Shown here: in pieces, positions 15,379 to 22,900 of the stretch
How the letters are laid out: each line of letters opens with the position of its first letter
Position numbering within the stretch: the stretch's first letter is position 1
Origin: Sphingopyxis sp. FD7
GTDB taxonomy: Bacteria; Pseudomonadota; Alphaproteobacteria; Sphingomonadales; Sphingomonadaceae
Reading direction: 5' to 3'
Assembly (NCBI RefSeq): GCF_003609835.1
Contig: NZ_AP017898.1
Span: 2,852,001-2,916,000 of the forward strand
DNA length: 64,000 nucleotides
Translations under genes and position numbers: made by a program
The notes under the pieces: generated by a model
What the model saw: only the letters and a program-made list of their open reading frames with translations
Told to the model about the DNA's origin: nothing
Databases searched by the model: none

Positions 15379-16548
15379 TCAGCTGGCGGCGAATTTCATC
15401 AGCTTGATCGCCTGCGAATCGATGATCGCGCCGCCCACCCTTTTGGTTGCATAGAAATGCACAAAAGGCTTGTTGCTGAACGGGTCGCGCAGGATGCGCG
15501 TCTCGCCGCGGTCGGCGATCAGGTAACCGGCGCGGAAATTGCCGAAGGCGATCGACAGGCTGTCGGCCGCAATATCCGGCATGTCCTCGGCCTCGACCAC
15601 CGGATAGCCGAGCAGCGTCGCGGCCTGTCCCTCGACCATCCCCGGCTGCCAGATAAAGGCGCCGTCCGCCGTCTTGAACTTGCGGATGCGGGCAAGCGTG
15701 TCGCTGTTCATCACCCACACCGCGCCCTGCCGGTATGGCGCTTTCAGCGCATGGACCAGCTCGACCAGCCTGTCCTGCGGGTTCGACGCCGGAAAGGCGC
15801 CCGCGCTGCCCGTCGCCAGATGCTGCAAGGTGCCAAAGGCGCGCGCGCCGTCGCCCTCGTCGCTCGTCGCATAGGTCAGGAAGCCCCTGGGGCGGTTGAC
15901 GCCGTTGCCGGTCACGAACGCCGCCCCCTCGGCGACCGCGAACTCGCGCGCGATCTCGTCCGCCAGCCAGTCCTCGACGTTGAACATCGCATCGTCGAGC
16001 ATCGCCTGGCTCGCCGCCGGATTGGCGTAAAGCTCGCCCGACGGCGGCGCGATTTCGGCAAAGCTGCGCGTCGCCGTTTCGGGCCGCGCGTCACTCTCGC
16101 CGACCCAGCCCGCGCCCGTCGCGCCCGTCGCGACCAGCTTGCGATACCCGCTCGTCCCCGTCTGCACGACGGTCGCGATGCTGCGGATCGGCGACAGCGC
16201 CTTCAGCGTCGCGGCGATGCTGGTGTCGATCTCGCGCGGCACCGCATAGCCGCCCTCGGCTCCGCTCGCCCCCGACAGGCTCTTCATCTCGACGCCCGCG
16301 TCGATGCCGCGCCGCAAATATCGCTCAACGAACGCACCCAGCGCCGGATCGGCCGCCTTCGCCCCGTCGAGCGGCAGTCGCGCCGCCGCGACCGCCTGGG
16401 CGTCGACCTGCGCCTTCAGCGCCGCGACCGACGCTTTCAGCTCGTCGACCGCTTCCGCCGCCAGCACCGCATCGAACGCCCCGTCCAGCGCATCGGCCTT
16501 CACTTCCATATCCATTTCCATGCCCGTCACTCCTTCAACGAAATCCAT
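15379..16548 (-). CDS. Major capsid protein, HK97 family (gp5-like)
   Basis: 389 residues. An N-terminal helical delta region (about residues 20-100, with AVDELKASVAALKAQVDAQ) is followed by the HK97 fold: EGGYAVPREIDTSI, TGTSGYRKLVATGATGAGWVGE, the E-loop/spine region and YLIADRGETRILRDPF near the end. The delta region is normally removed by the prohead protease encoded next to it. ATG 16548 is used; an ATG nine codons later is also possible. Confidence 0.95.
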   Translation of the reverse strand: MDFVEGVTGMEMDMEVKADALDGAFDAVLAAEAVDELKASVAALKAQVDAQAVAAARLPLDGAKAADPALGAFVERYLRRGIDAGVEMKSLSGASGAEGGYAVPREIDTSIAATLKALSPIRSIATVVQTGTSGYRKLVATGATGAGWVGESDARPETATRSFAEIAPPSGELYANPAASQAMLDDAMFNVEDWLADEIAREFAVAEGAAFVTGNGVNRPRGFLTYATSDEGDGARAFGTLQHLATGSAGAFPASNPQDRLVELVHALKAPYRQGAVWVMNSDTLARIRKFKTADGAFIWQPGMVEGQAATLLGYPVVEAEDMPDIAADSLSIAFGNFRAGYLIADRGETRILRDPFSNKPFVHFYATKRVGGAIIDSQAIKLMKFAAS

Positions 16549-16561
16549 CGCCCACTTTCCT

Positions 16562-16639
16562 CGTCATCCCGGCGAAGGCCGGGATCTCGCCCTTTCGCTC
16601 GCCTCAGCCGTCGAGATTCCGGCCTTCGCCGGAATGACG
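16562..16639. repeat. VIPAKAGI-type inverted repeat read into the protease C-terminus
   Basis: Arms 16562-16589 (cgtcatcccggcgaaggccg...) and 16612-16639 are near-perfect inverted copies. On the minus strand the element is translated as SIVIPAKAGIS at the end of the prohead protease, a mark of this widespread dispersed repeat. A longer relative lies at 53741-53851. Confidence 0.85.
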
Positions 16640-17028
16640 ATGGAAGGAGACACCCCCACCACCCGCGCCAGCGGCTGCATCGGCGCCGCCACCAGGCTCA
16701 CTTCGGCCAGGTCGAGCGCCAGCAGCTCGCGCGGCCGCGCCCCGCGCGCCGCCCGCACCCGGTATCCGAACGACAATCCCGTCAGCGCCCCGCGCGCCAC
16801 CAGCCCCGCCGCCGTCGGATGCGTCACCCGCGCCACGACGCGCAGCCCGCGCCGATCCTCCGCCAGTGCCTCGATCATGCCGATCACCGCCCCCGGCCGA
16901 TGCTGCCACAGCAAAGGCACCGCCCGCCCCTCGGCCAGGCTCGCCGCAAACGCCCCCGCGCGCACAATGTCGCCGCCGCGATCGACACGGTCGAACACGG
17001 CAGCGTAACCGGCGAAACGAATGGACAG
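16564..17028 (-). CDS. Prohead protease, HK97/U35 family (gp4-like), start uncertain
   Basis: About 154 residues of a capsid-maturation serine protease. The core FAGYAAVFDRVDRGGDIVRAGAF, the PLLWQHRPGAVIGMIE histidine region and the GLSFGYRV serine region are all present. No ATG or GTG in frame lies near the expected start: the frame runs straight into an inverted-repeat element at 17029. The lower bound given is a CTG at 17028; a TTG at 17067 lies inside the repeat. The last 28 residues or so are coded by another repeat. The gene is probably still made, but both ends look rewritten. Confidence 0.8.
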   Translation of the reverse strand: MSIRFAGYAAVFDRVDRGGDIVRAGAFAASLAEGRAVPLLWQHRPGAVIGMIEALAEDRRGLRVVARVTHPTAAGLVARGALTGLSFGYRVRAARGARPRELLALDLAEVSLVAAPMQPLARVVGVSPSIVIPAKAGISTAEASERARSRPSPG

Positions 17029-17236
17029 AGGTTCACGCGGAGACGCGGAGACGCGGAGATTCTCCAACCCCGCTCGCCCTGAGCTTGTCGAAGCCTGTCC
17101 TGAGCGCCTGCAAGGCAGTCGAAGGGGGTTGTTCTTTTTTCCGACGTCATCGAAGGGAAAACGGTCCTTCGACAAGCTCAGGACCAATGGAGAGGGGCAA
17201 GCCTTTCTCCGCGCCTCCGCGTCTCCACGTGAACCT
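17029..17236. repeat. Composite inverted-repeat element at the 5' end of the protease gene
   Basis: Ends aggttcacgcggagacgcgg (17029 on) and its inverted counterpart at 17215-17236 enclose two further repeat motifs: the ctgagcttgtcgaag type and a 35-base unit at 17091-17125 that recurs at 44036 and 53755. It separates the DUF6127 and protease genes and appears to have replaced the original translation start of the protease. Confidence 0.7.
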
Positions 17237-17258
17237 TTATCCAGCGCCGACGCCCCCC

Positions 17259-17585
17259 TCACCGCAAGAGCCCCGGCAGCCCCAGCTTCACCGCCAGCCC
17301 GACGACCAGCAGCGCCAGCATCGCGCGCACCGCCCAGTCGACCGCCGCCTTCCACGCGCTCCTCTTCGCGTCGCGCCACGCGCCCAGCAGCTGCCGCAGG
17401 TCCGCCACATCGTCGCGCGCCGCCGCATCGGCCAGCCCCAGCCGCGCCAGCGCCCGCCGCGCCCCCAGCTCGCTCGCCTCCTCGACCACCGCACGCAGCA
17501 AGGCCGCGTCGGGCGCCCCGGACGCTCCGGCCGCGCTCGTCCCCGCCAGCGCGATCAACCGCGCCAGCGCCTCTTCCTCATCCAT
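17259..17585 (-). CDS. DUF6127-like small membrane protein of the GTA cluster
   Basis: 108 residues: a charged helical N-terminal half (MDEEEALARLIALAGTSA, VVEEASELGARRALARLGL) and one C-terminal membrane helix (AMLALLVVGLAVKLGLPGLL). Located between portal and prohead protease, where RcGTA has the small gene gp3.5. The function is unknown. The family name is from memory and the assignment is by layout and pattern. Confidence 0.7.
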   Translation of the reverse strand: MDEEEALARLIALAGTSAAGASGAPDAALLRAVVEEASELGARRALARLGLADAAARDDVADLRQLLGAWRDAKRSAWKAAVDWAVRAMLALLVVGLAVKLGLPGLLR

Positions 17586-17590
17586 GTCGT

Positions 17591-17696
17591 TATCCTCACA
17601 AAAAAACCCTCACCCTGGGATGGGGGAGGGTTGCGCAGCCTTGGCAGCTTGCTGCCCAGGCGAAGCTGGGTGGGGGTGGGCCGTCGCCCGCGAACG
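17591..17696. repeat. Hairpin-rich intergenic repeat between portal and DUF6127
   Basis: Contains a ttggcagcttgctgcccagg hairpin (about 17640-17659) flanked by gggggaggg and gggtgggggtggg runs, similar in type to the element at 10081-10200. No gene is seen. Confidence 0.5.
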
Positions 17697-18803
17697 CTAC
17701 GCCACCCCCAGCAACGCCTTCTTCTCGTCCGCGCTCAGCCAGTCCGCCGCCGACACCTCGCGCCACAGCGCCATCCGGTCCTCGGCCAGCGCGGGCAGCT
17801 TGTTAAGGTCGACGCGCAGCTCGGCGCCGTCGAACCAGCCGCGCAGCCCGTGCGCGATCGCCCCCAAAATCTTCGCGCACAAGGGCAGCACCGTCAGCCG
17901 CCACAGCGCGCGATTGGCTTCGCGGTAGTTGGCATAGGTCGCATCGCCGGGCAGCCCCAGCAGCATCGGCGGCACCCCGAAGGTCATCGCAATCTCTCGC
18001 GCGCTCGAATCCTTCAGCGCCAGAAAATCCATCTCGGCGGGCGACAGCGACAGCGCCTGCCACCGGAGCCCACCCTCCAGCAGCAACGGCCGCCCCGCAT
18101 TGGCGCGTCCCGAAAAACTCTCGGCCAATTCCTCGCGCAGCCGCTCGACCTGTTCGGTCGACAGCGGCATTCCCTTGTCGCCCGGATCATGCACCAGCGC
18201 CCCCGACGGCCGCGCCGCATTTTCCAGCAGCGCCGCATTCCACTTCGCCGCCGCATTATGCGCCGCAATCGCCCCCGCCGCGGCGCCCAGGCACCCCGCG
18301 CCATAATGATCGTCCAGGGGGTGCAGCGCCTTCACATGCACCACCGCCACGCGCCCCGCGCCATCCTCGGCGGGCAGGACCGCCGCCGACCCGCCCGCCT
18401 TGTAGCGATAGGCAACCGGCCACCCCCGGCTATCGGCCTCGACCGTCACCCGCTCGGGCCGCAACGCGAACAGCTCGGCCGGCACCCCCGCGCCATCGGT
18501 TAATATCTGCACATAGCCATTGCCGTGGAGCAGCAGGTGCGACGCCAGCGTTTCGAGCAGCCCCTGCCCACCCGACGGCCCCGCGACGAGCGCCAGCAAC
18601 GCCGGATCGCTCGCCTCCAGCGGCGCACTCGCCGCCGCCTCGGCGACCAGCCGCACCGATCGCTGCACGATCGCATTCGCCAGATACCCCTCGCGCACCT
18701 GCGCCTCCCACGACAGCGGCGCGGGCGCCGACCAATTCCCATACACACGCGACAAAGCAGGCCGCGCAGCACCCTGCGCAGCCTTCCGGCCAAACCAGTT
18801 CAT
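17697..18803 (-). CDS. Phage/GTA portal protein (gp3-like)
   Basis: 368 residues forming the dodecameric ring through which DNA is packaged. It begins MNWFGRKAAQGAARP and has the HK97-type portal features NAIVQRSVRLVAEAAAS, LLLHGNGYVQIL, AKWNAALLENAARPSGALV and the late MTFGVPPMLLGLPGDATYANYREA. Length is near RcGTA gp3. In typical clusters terminase and portal are adjacent; here a GIY-YIG gene lies between them. Confidence 0.94.
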   Translation of the reverse strand: MNWFGRKAAQGAARPALSRVYGNWSAPAPLSWEAQVREGYLANAIVQRSVRLVAEAAASAPLEASDPALLALVAGPSGGQGLLETLASHLLLHGNGYVQILTDGAGVPAELFALRPERVTVEADSRGWPVAYRYKAGGSAAVLPAEDGAGRVAVVHVKALHPLDDHYGAGCLGAAAGAIAAHNAAAKWNAALLENAARPSGALVHDPGDKGMPLSTEQVERLREELAESFSGRANAGRPLLLEGGLRWQALSLSPAEMDFLALKDSSAREIAMTFGVPPMLLGLPGDATYANYREANRALWRLTVLPLCAKILGAIAHGLRGWFDGAELRVDLNKLPALAEDRMALWREVSAADWLSADEKKALLGVA

Positions 18804-18840
18804 GATGTTCTCCTCACGCCGCGCGCAGGGGATGCCCCCT

Positions 18841-18872
18841 CGTCACCCCGGGCTTGACCCGGGGTCCCGCTT
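18841..18872. repeat. Palindromic repeat (ccccgggcttgacccgggg), copy 1
   Basis: A 32-base unit with a self-complementary core. Inverted copy at 19195-19226 and direct copy at 19317-19348 flank and follow the GIY-YIG gene. Confidence 0.85.
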
Positions 18873-18878
18873 CAATCC

Positions 18879-19178
18879 TCAAGCCAGCCTGTCGGACAGA
18901 TCCAGCCAATCGGGATTACCCCGCTCGATCAGTTCGAACTTCCATTGCCGGTGCCACCGCTTGATGCGCTTCTCCTGCGCGATGCACAGCACAATATCGT
19001 CGCCTCGCTCCGCCCAGACGAGGCGGCCGAGCCCATAACGCGCGCAAAAATCCGATCCGTCTCCCGTCCGGTGCTGATGGATGCGCGCCGCGAGATGCGC
19101 GGTCACACCGACATAGATCGTGCCGCGATAACGGTCGGCCATGATATAGACCCAGCCTCCCTTCCGTTCGCGTTCCAT
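18879..19178 (-). CDS. GIY-YIG family endonuclease (small, UPF0213-like)
   Basis: 99 residues. The GIY-YIG core reads GGWVYIMADRYRGTIYVGVT, followed by AARIHQHRTGDGSDF with the conserved arginine and the catalytic glutamate in AQEKRIKRWHRQWKFELIE. Enzymes of this size nick or cut DNA, and their biological role is usually unknown. The gene stands between portal and terminase genes and is bracketed by copies of one palindromic repeat, which looks like a passenger unit rather than an original GTA gene. Confidence 0.88.
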   Translation of the reverse strand: MERERKGGWVYIMADRYRGTIYVGVTAHLAARIHQHRTGDGSDFCARYGLGRLVWAERGDDIVLCIAQEKRIKRWHRQWKFELIERGNPDWLDLSDRLA

Positions 19179-19194
19179 TCGCTTGCCATCAGAA

Positions 19195-19226
19195 AAGCGG
19201 GACCCCGGGTCAAGCCCGGGGTGACG
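19195..19226. repeat. Palindromic repeat, copy 2 (inverted)
   Basis: Inverted copy of the 18841 unit (aagcgggaccccgggtcaag...), just upstream of the GIY-YIG start. Confidence 0.85.
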
Positions 19227-19316
19227 AGGATGGCGTGGAGAGACGTCGAAGGGGGCGTGAATCGCGTCCATATTGGCGCTTTCGCGCCTGAACTGTCGCG
19301 GAAAGCTGACTGCAAT

Positions 19317-19348
19317 CGTCACCCCGGGCTTGACCCGGGGTCCCGCTT
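19317..19348. repeat. Palindromic repeat, copy 3
   Basis: Direct copy of the 18841 unit, 18 bases past the terminase stop. Copies 2 and 3 enclose about 90 bases without a gene. Confidence 0.85.
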
Positions 19349-19365
19349 TCGGGCGAGCGGCAGGC

Positions 19366-20721
19366 TCAAACCACCCGCACCCCCGGCCCCCGCCCCTTGC
19401 GCATCCCCGCGCGCAGCGCCGCCAGCGCCCACACACACGCATCGGCCCGATCCGGCGACCGTCCCGGTCCCGCATAACCCCCGCCGATCTGGAGCCCGCA
19501 AAGCTGGTCCTCCAACTCGGCGAACACCCCCGCATGGACCACCTGCCCGCGCTCATAGGCGAGCGCGACCGGCTCGGCGCGCCGCACCTTGCCCGCGCTC
19601 GCGCGCACCGGAACGACGGGCAGCGCCATGTCGGCCTGGCGCAGCACCGCCTCGACCATCTCGCCGCCCATATTGCTCTCGGCGACCACGCGCTCGGCGC
19701 CCCACCGCGCCGCCGCGGCGGCCACCGCCTGCGCCCACACGCCCGGCACCGCGCGCTCGACGCTCGCATCCTCGACCACCGCCAGCCGCCCGTCGCGCAG
19801 CTCGGCGGCGACGATGATCCCGCACGCGTCGCCCCCCGCGCTCGCGGGCGGATCGACGCCGATCACGACGCGCACATATTTGCCCACGCTCTCCGCATCG
19901 ACCCGGCACCGCTCGATCAGCGCGCGCGTCCACAGCGCGCCCTCGACATCCTCCAGCAATTCGCCGTCCAGCTCCTGCCGCCCCAGCCGCGTCCCGCCGT
20001 AACTCGCCAGCATCGCGACGACGAAATCGTCGGGCAGGTGCGGGTTGTCGCGCGTCCGGCCAAAGGTTTCGACGATCCCCGGCGCCGCCATCACCTTGCG
20101 CATCACCGCATTGGGGCGCGGCGTCGTCGTCACCAGCACGCGCGGCCGCTCGCCCAGCCGCATTCCCAGCATCAGATTGTCCCACGCCGCCTCGCCGCGC
20201 CGCCATTTGGCCAGCTCGTCGCACCAGGCGAAATGATGTTCGGGCCCGCGCAGCTCCTCGCCCGCCTCGGCCGAATAGAGCGTCGCCACCGCGCCGCTCA
20301 CAAAGCGCAGCTCGCGCCGCCCCGCCACCCAGAGCGGTTCCTCGCCCCTGCGCGCCACCGCGATCAACCCGCTCGGCCCCTCGATCATCACGCGCATGGC
20401 ATCGGCCTGCGTCGCGCCGACCAGCGCGATGCGCGCTTCGGGCCAGTCGCGCGCGATCTGGCTCACCCATTCGGACCCCGCGCGCGTCTTGCCGAACCCG
20501 CGCCCCGCGCGGATCAGCCAGATGCGCCACGCCCCCGGCGGTTCGCGCTGCCCGTCGTTTTCGAACCCGTACCAGCGCGCGGTCAGCTCGTCCTTCTGCG
20601 ATGGCGACAGTCCCTCCAGCACCGTGCGCTGGTCGCGCAGCTTCATCGCGGCCAAGGTGCCCATAATGTCAAGCGACCGGGTCCGCCGCTCGGCCGCGCT
20701 CGCGCGCCGCGCCGCCGTCAT
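19366..20721 (-). CDS. Terminase large subunit (gp2-like)
   Basis: 451 residues, the packaging motor ATPase and nuclease. Walker A-like RAGRGFGKTRAGSEW, Walker B region HHFAWCDELAKWRR, the coupling motif TTTPRP, and nuclease acids in VIGVDPPAS and the C-terminal SPDRADACVWAL are visible. Starts at ATG 20721 with an ATGA overlap to the stop of the small-terminase-like gene, so the two are coupled. Confidence 0.95.
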   Translation of the reverse strand: MTAARRASAAERRTRSLDIMGTLAAMKLRDQRTVLEGLSPSQKDELTARWYGFENDGQREPPGAWRIWLIRAGRGFGKTRAGSEWVSQIARDWPEARIALVGATQADAMRVMIEGPSGLIAVARRGEEPLWVAGRRELRFVSGAVATLYSAEAGEELRGPEHHFAWCDELAKWRRGEAAWDNLMLGMRLGERPRVLVTTTPRPNAVMRKVMAAPGIVETFGRTRDNPHLPDDFVVAMLASYGGTRLGRQELDGELLEDVEGALWTRALIERCRVDAESVGKYVRVVIGVDPPASAGGDACGIIVAAELRDGRLAVVEDASVERAVPGVWAQAVAAAAARWGAERVVAESNMGGEMVEAVLRQADMALPVVPVRASAGKVRRAEPVALAYERGQVVHAGVFAELEDQLCGLQIGGGYAGPGRSPDRADACVWALAALRAGMRKGRGPGVRVV

Positions 20722-21278
20722 GCGCCGCTCCCCGCGGGCGGCAGCGCGACCAGTTCGCCGCCATCGACCGTCCCCAGGCGCCGCGCCTGCTGGCGCTTGA
20801 CCATCGCGATGCGCTTCAGCAGCACCGCGTCGGTTTCCTCCTGCGTCGCGATATGCCGCGCCTGCGGCCGCCGCCGATGGGCAAAGCCCTGCTGCACGCT
20901 CCGCCGGTGCTGGTTGAGCAGCCCGATCGCCTGTTCGACCGTCATTTTCTCGACCGGCTGCTCGCGCTCGTCGAGCGCAATCTCGCCGACCACCTCCAGC
21001 GCGCGGCGCAGCAACGCCGTCTCCAGCCGCTCGAAGCCGACCTCCAGCGCCCCCTGCCACGCCTGCGCAAAGCCCGGATCGCGCTGGCGGAGCACATAGC
21101 CGCTGCGGTCGCCCATGCCCGCCGCCCTGTGCGCGCGCGTCACATTACAGCTATGCGCCAGCTCGGCCAGAAACGCCGCGCGCCGCGCCTTGGTCCAGCT
21201 TTGCGGCTTCGCTTTGCGCCGTTGCAACGGCCCGCTCTGGAAGCCCGCAATTTCCTCGTCGCCACTCTCGTCCGCCAT
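20718..21278 (-). CDS. Putative terminase small subunit (gp1-like)
   Basis: 186 residues from MADESGDEEIAG. The middle, SWTKARRAAFLAELAHSCNVTRAHRAAGM, is a helix-turn-helix of the kind found in small terminases, followed by long helices (GFERLETALLRRALEVVGEI) and a basic C-terminus. It is the first gene of the GTA run and is coupled to the large subunit. In RcGTA the small terminase is thought to have lost sequence specificity; that cannot be judged here. Confidence 0.72.
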   Translation of the reverse strand: MADESGDEEIAGFQSGPLQRRKAKPQSWTKARRAAFLAELAHSCNVTRAHRAAGMGDRSGYVLRQRDPGFAQAWQGALEVGFERLETALLRRALEVVGEIALDEREQPVEKMTVEQAIGLLNQHRRSVQQGFAHRRRPQARHIATQEETDAVLLKRIAMVKRQQARRLGTVDGGELVALPPAGSGA

Positions 21279-21417
21279 CGCCCATCGCCTCCAAAAGCGA
21301 TCGGGCCGGAACACCCTCCCGCCACTGGGGAGCGCGCCGGCCCGACTCGCAATTCTTCATGATGTGACACTTGTGCCATATCAGCGTGACGATGTCAATA
21401 GAAAATAACCAATATGG

Positions 21418-22512
21418 TTATCTCATGGTCGCCAACCCATCCATCACCGCCGTCAGCGCCAGCGCATTCTCGCGCTCCATCGCGCTGTGCCCGGCGTTGG
21501 TGACGACATAGGACACCGGCTCCGCCCCCGCGGCGCGCAGCGCGGCGACCAGCCGCGATGCCTGTGTCAGCGGGCAGACTTCGTCGAAACGGCCGTGGAC
21601 GATATGGATGGGGATCGCCGCCAGCACGTCGATATGGTCGAAAAAATGGCCCGCGGGCAGGAACAGGTCGTTCGCGAAATAATGCGCCTCGATCTGCGCG
21701 AAACACAGCGCGAAATCGGCCTCGCCGAACTTGCCCGTATCGGCGCTTTCGGGGATCATGTTGGAAATCACCCCTTCCCAGAGCGACCAGGTGAGCGCGG
21801 CGTTCAGCTGCCGCTGCTTCTCGGCGGGGGTCGCGGGGACCATATCGAAAATCGCCTTGTACGACGCCATGACGTCGCGCCGCTCGTCGGGCGACAGCAC
21901 CGAGAGCAGCGCCGCCCATTCGTCGGGATATTTGATATAGGCGCCGGGCGCGGTCAGCCCGAACGGGTCGTCCCCCCACGTCGCGGCATTGCCCTGATAC
22001 AGATAGAGCAGATCCTCCGCCGCCCCCAGGAAGATGCCGCGCAGGATCAGGCTGGCGCAATGCGCGGGGTGCCGGGTCGCGTATGCCATCGCCAGCGTGC
22101 TGCCCCAGCTCCCGCCAAACACATGCATCGGCCCCGCAATCTCCAGATGATCGCGCAATTTCTCGATGTCGCCGATCAGGTCGGCGGTGGTGTTTTTCGC
22201 CAGCGCGACCGCCGGCCCGGCCGAGGCGACATTGGGCTCGCTCTTGCCGCATCCGCGCTGGTCGAACAGGATCACGCGGTATCGCTTCGGATCGAAGAAT
22301 CGCGCCATCACCGGCGCGCATGCGCCGCCGGGGCCGCCGTGCAGGACCATCACCGGCTCGCCCGCCGGATTGCCATATTCCTCCCAATAAAGGCGGTGCG
22401 CGGGATCGCGATCGACCTCCAGCCACCCGAAATTGAGGCAGGGCGGCTGCGGATAGACCCAGTCCTCGCCGATCTTGCTCGACGCCTGAAGCCGCGAAAA
22501 ATCCATGTCCAT
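21418..22512 (-). CDS. pip: Proline iminopeptidase (alpha/beta hydrolase, S33)
   Basis: 364-residue cytosolic peptidase that removes N-terminal proline. The oxyanion motif HGGPGGA, DQRGCGKS, the nucleophile elbow GGSWGSTLA, the catalytic aspartate region GRFDEVCP and histidine in NAGHSAME are all present. The start is ATG 22512 or 22506, two codons apart. Divergent from the S9 peptidase gene across a 388-base gap. Confidence 0.92.
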   Translation of the reverse strand: MDMDFSRLQASSKIGEDWVYPQPPCLNFGWLEVDRDPAHRLYWEEYGNPAGEPVMVLHGGPGGACAPVMARFFDPKRYRVILFDQRGCGKSEPNVASAGPAVALAKNTTADLIGDIEKLRDHLEIAGPMHVFGGSWGSTLAMAYATRHPAHCASLILRGIFLGAAEDLLYLYQGNAATWGDDPFGLTAPGAYIKYPDEWAALLSVLSPDERRDVMASYKAIFDMVPATPAEKQRQLNAALTWSLWEGVISNMIPESADTGKFGEADFALCFAQIEAHYFANDLFLPAGHFFDHIDVLAAIPIHIVHGRFDEVCPLTQASRLVAALRAAGAEPVSYVVTNAGHSAMERENALALTAVMDGLATMR

Positions 22513-22900
22513 AACCCCATCCGCTCCCCGACAAGCCCCTCCCCTGAAAGGGAGGGGCTCGATTCCGCCCGACCCGAACAGACGCTCGACCCGCAAAAAC
22601 CCCAAACCCTTGAACCATCAGGTAGTTGACCGCCCGCCCCCGAATGTCCAGACCCTGCACTTCGGGAAACAGGGAGCGATTACGGAACTCGACGTCGGAT
22701 CGGCAAAGCGTCGCGACAAGGGAAAGCTGTACCCCGGCGGAAGCCGGGGCCAGGGCGTCCAGAAGCCAGGCGTTGCGCCAGGACGCTCTGGACCCCGGCT
22801 TCCGCCGGGGTACGTATGACGGCTTCGATAAGGCATAACCGCCAAGCCAAACCGCCCGCCGCTTGCCGACAGGCAGGAAGCAGCAAGGAAAAAGGGAAAG
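22513..22900. other. 388-base divergent intergenic region
   Basis: Lies between divergent pip and S9 peptidase genes, so it must hold both promoters, but no clear -35/-10 pair is seen. Its only distinct feature is the long perfect hairpin at 22730-22812. AAAGGGAAAG directly before 22901 is the ribosome site of the S9 gene. Confidence 0.6.
22730..22812. repeat. Long perfect inverted repeat (20-base arms)
   Basis: Arms 22730-22749 (taccccggcggaagccgggg) and 22793-22812 are exact inverted copies, with further pairing inward (gtcc/ggac). A dispersed-repeat type common in this genome's gaps. Confidence 0.9.

Noticed and set aside
3878..21278. Ordinary temperate prophage
   Set aside because: No integrase, repressor, replication or lysis gene and no attachment site were found; gene order and the 190-residue tape measure fit a GTA instead.
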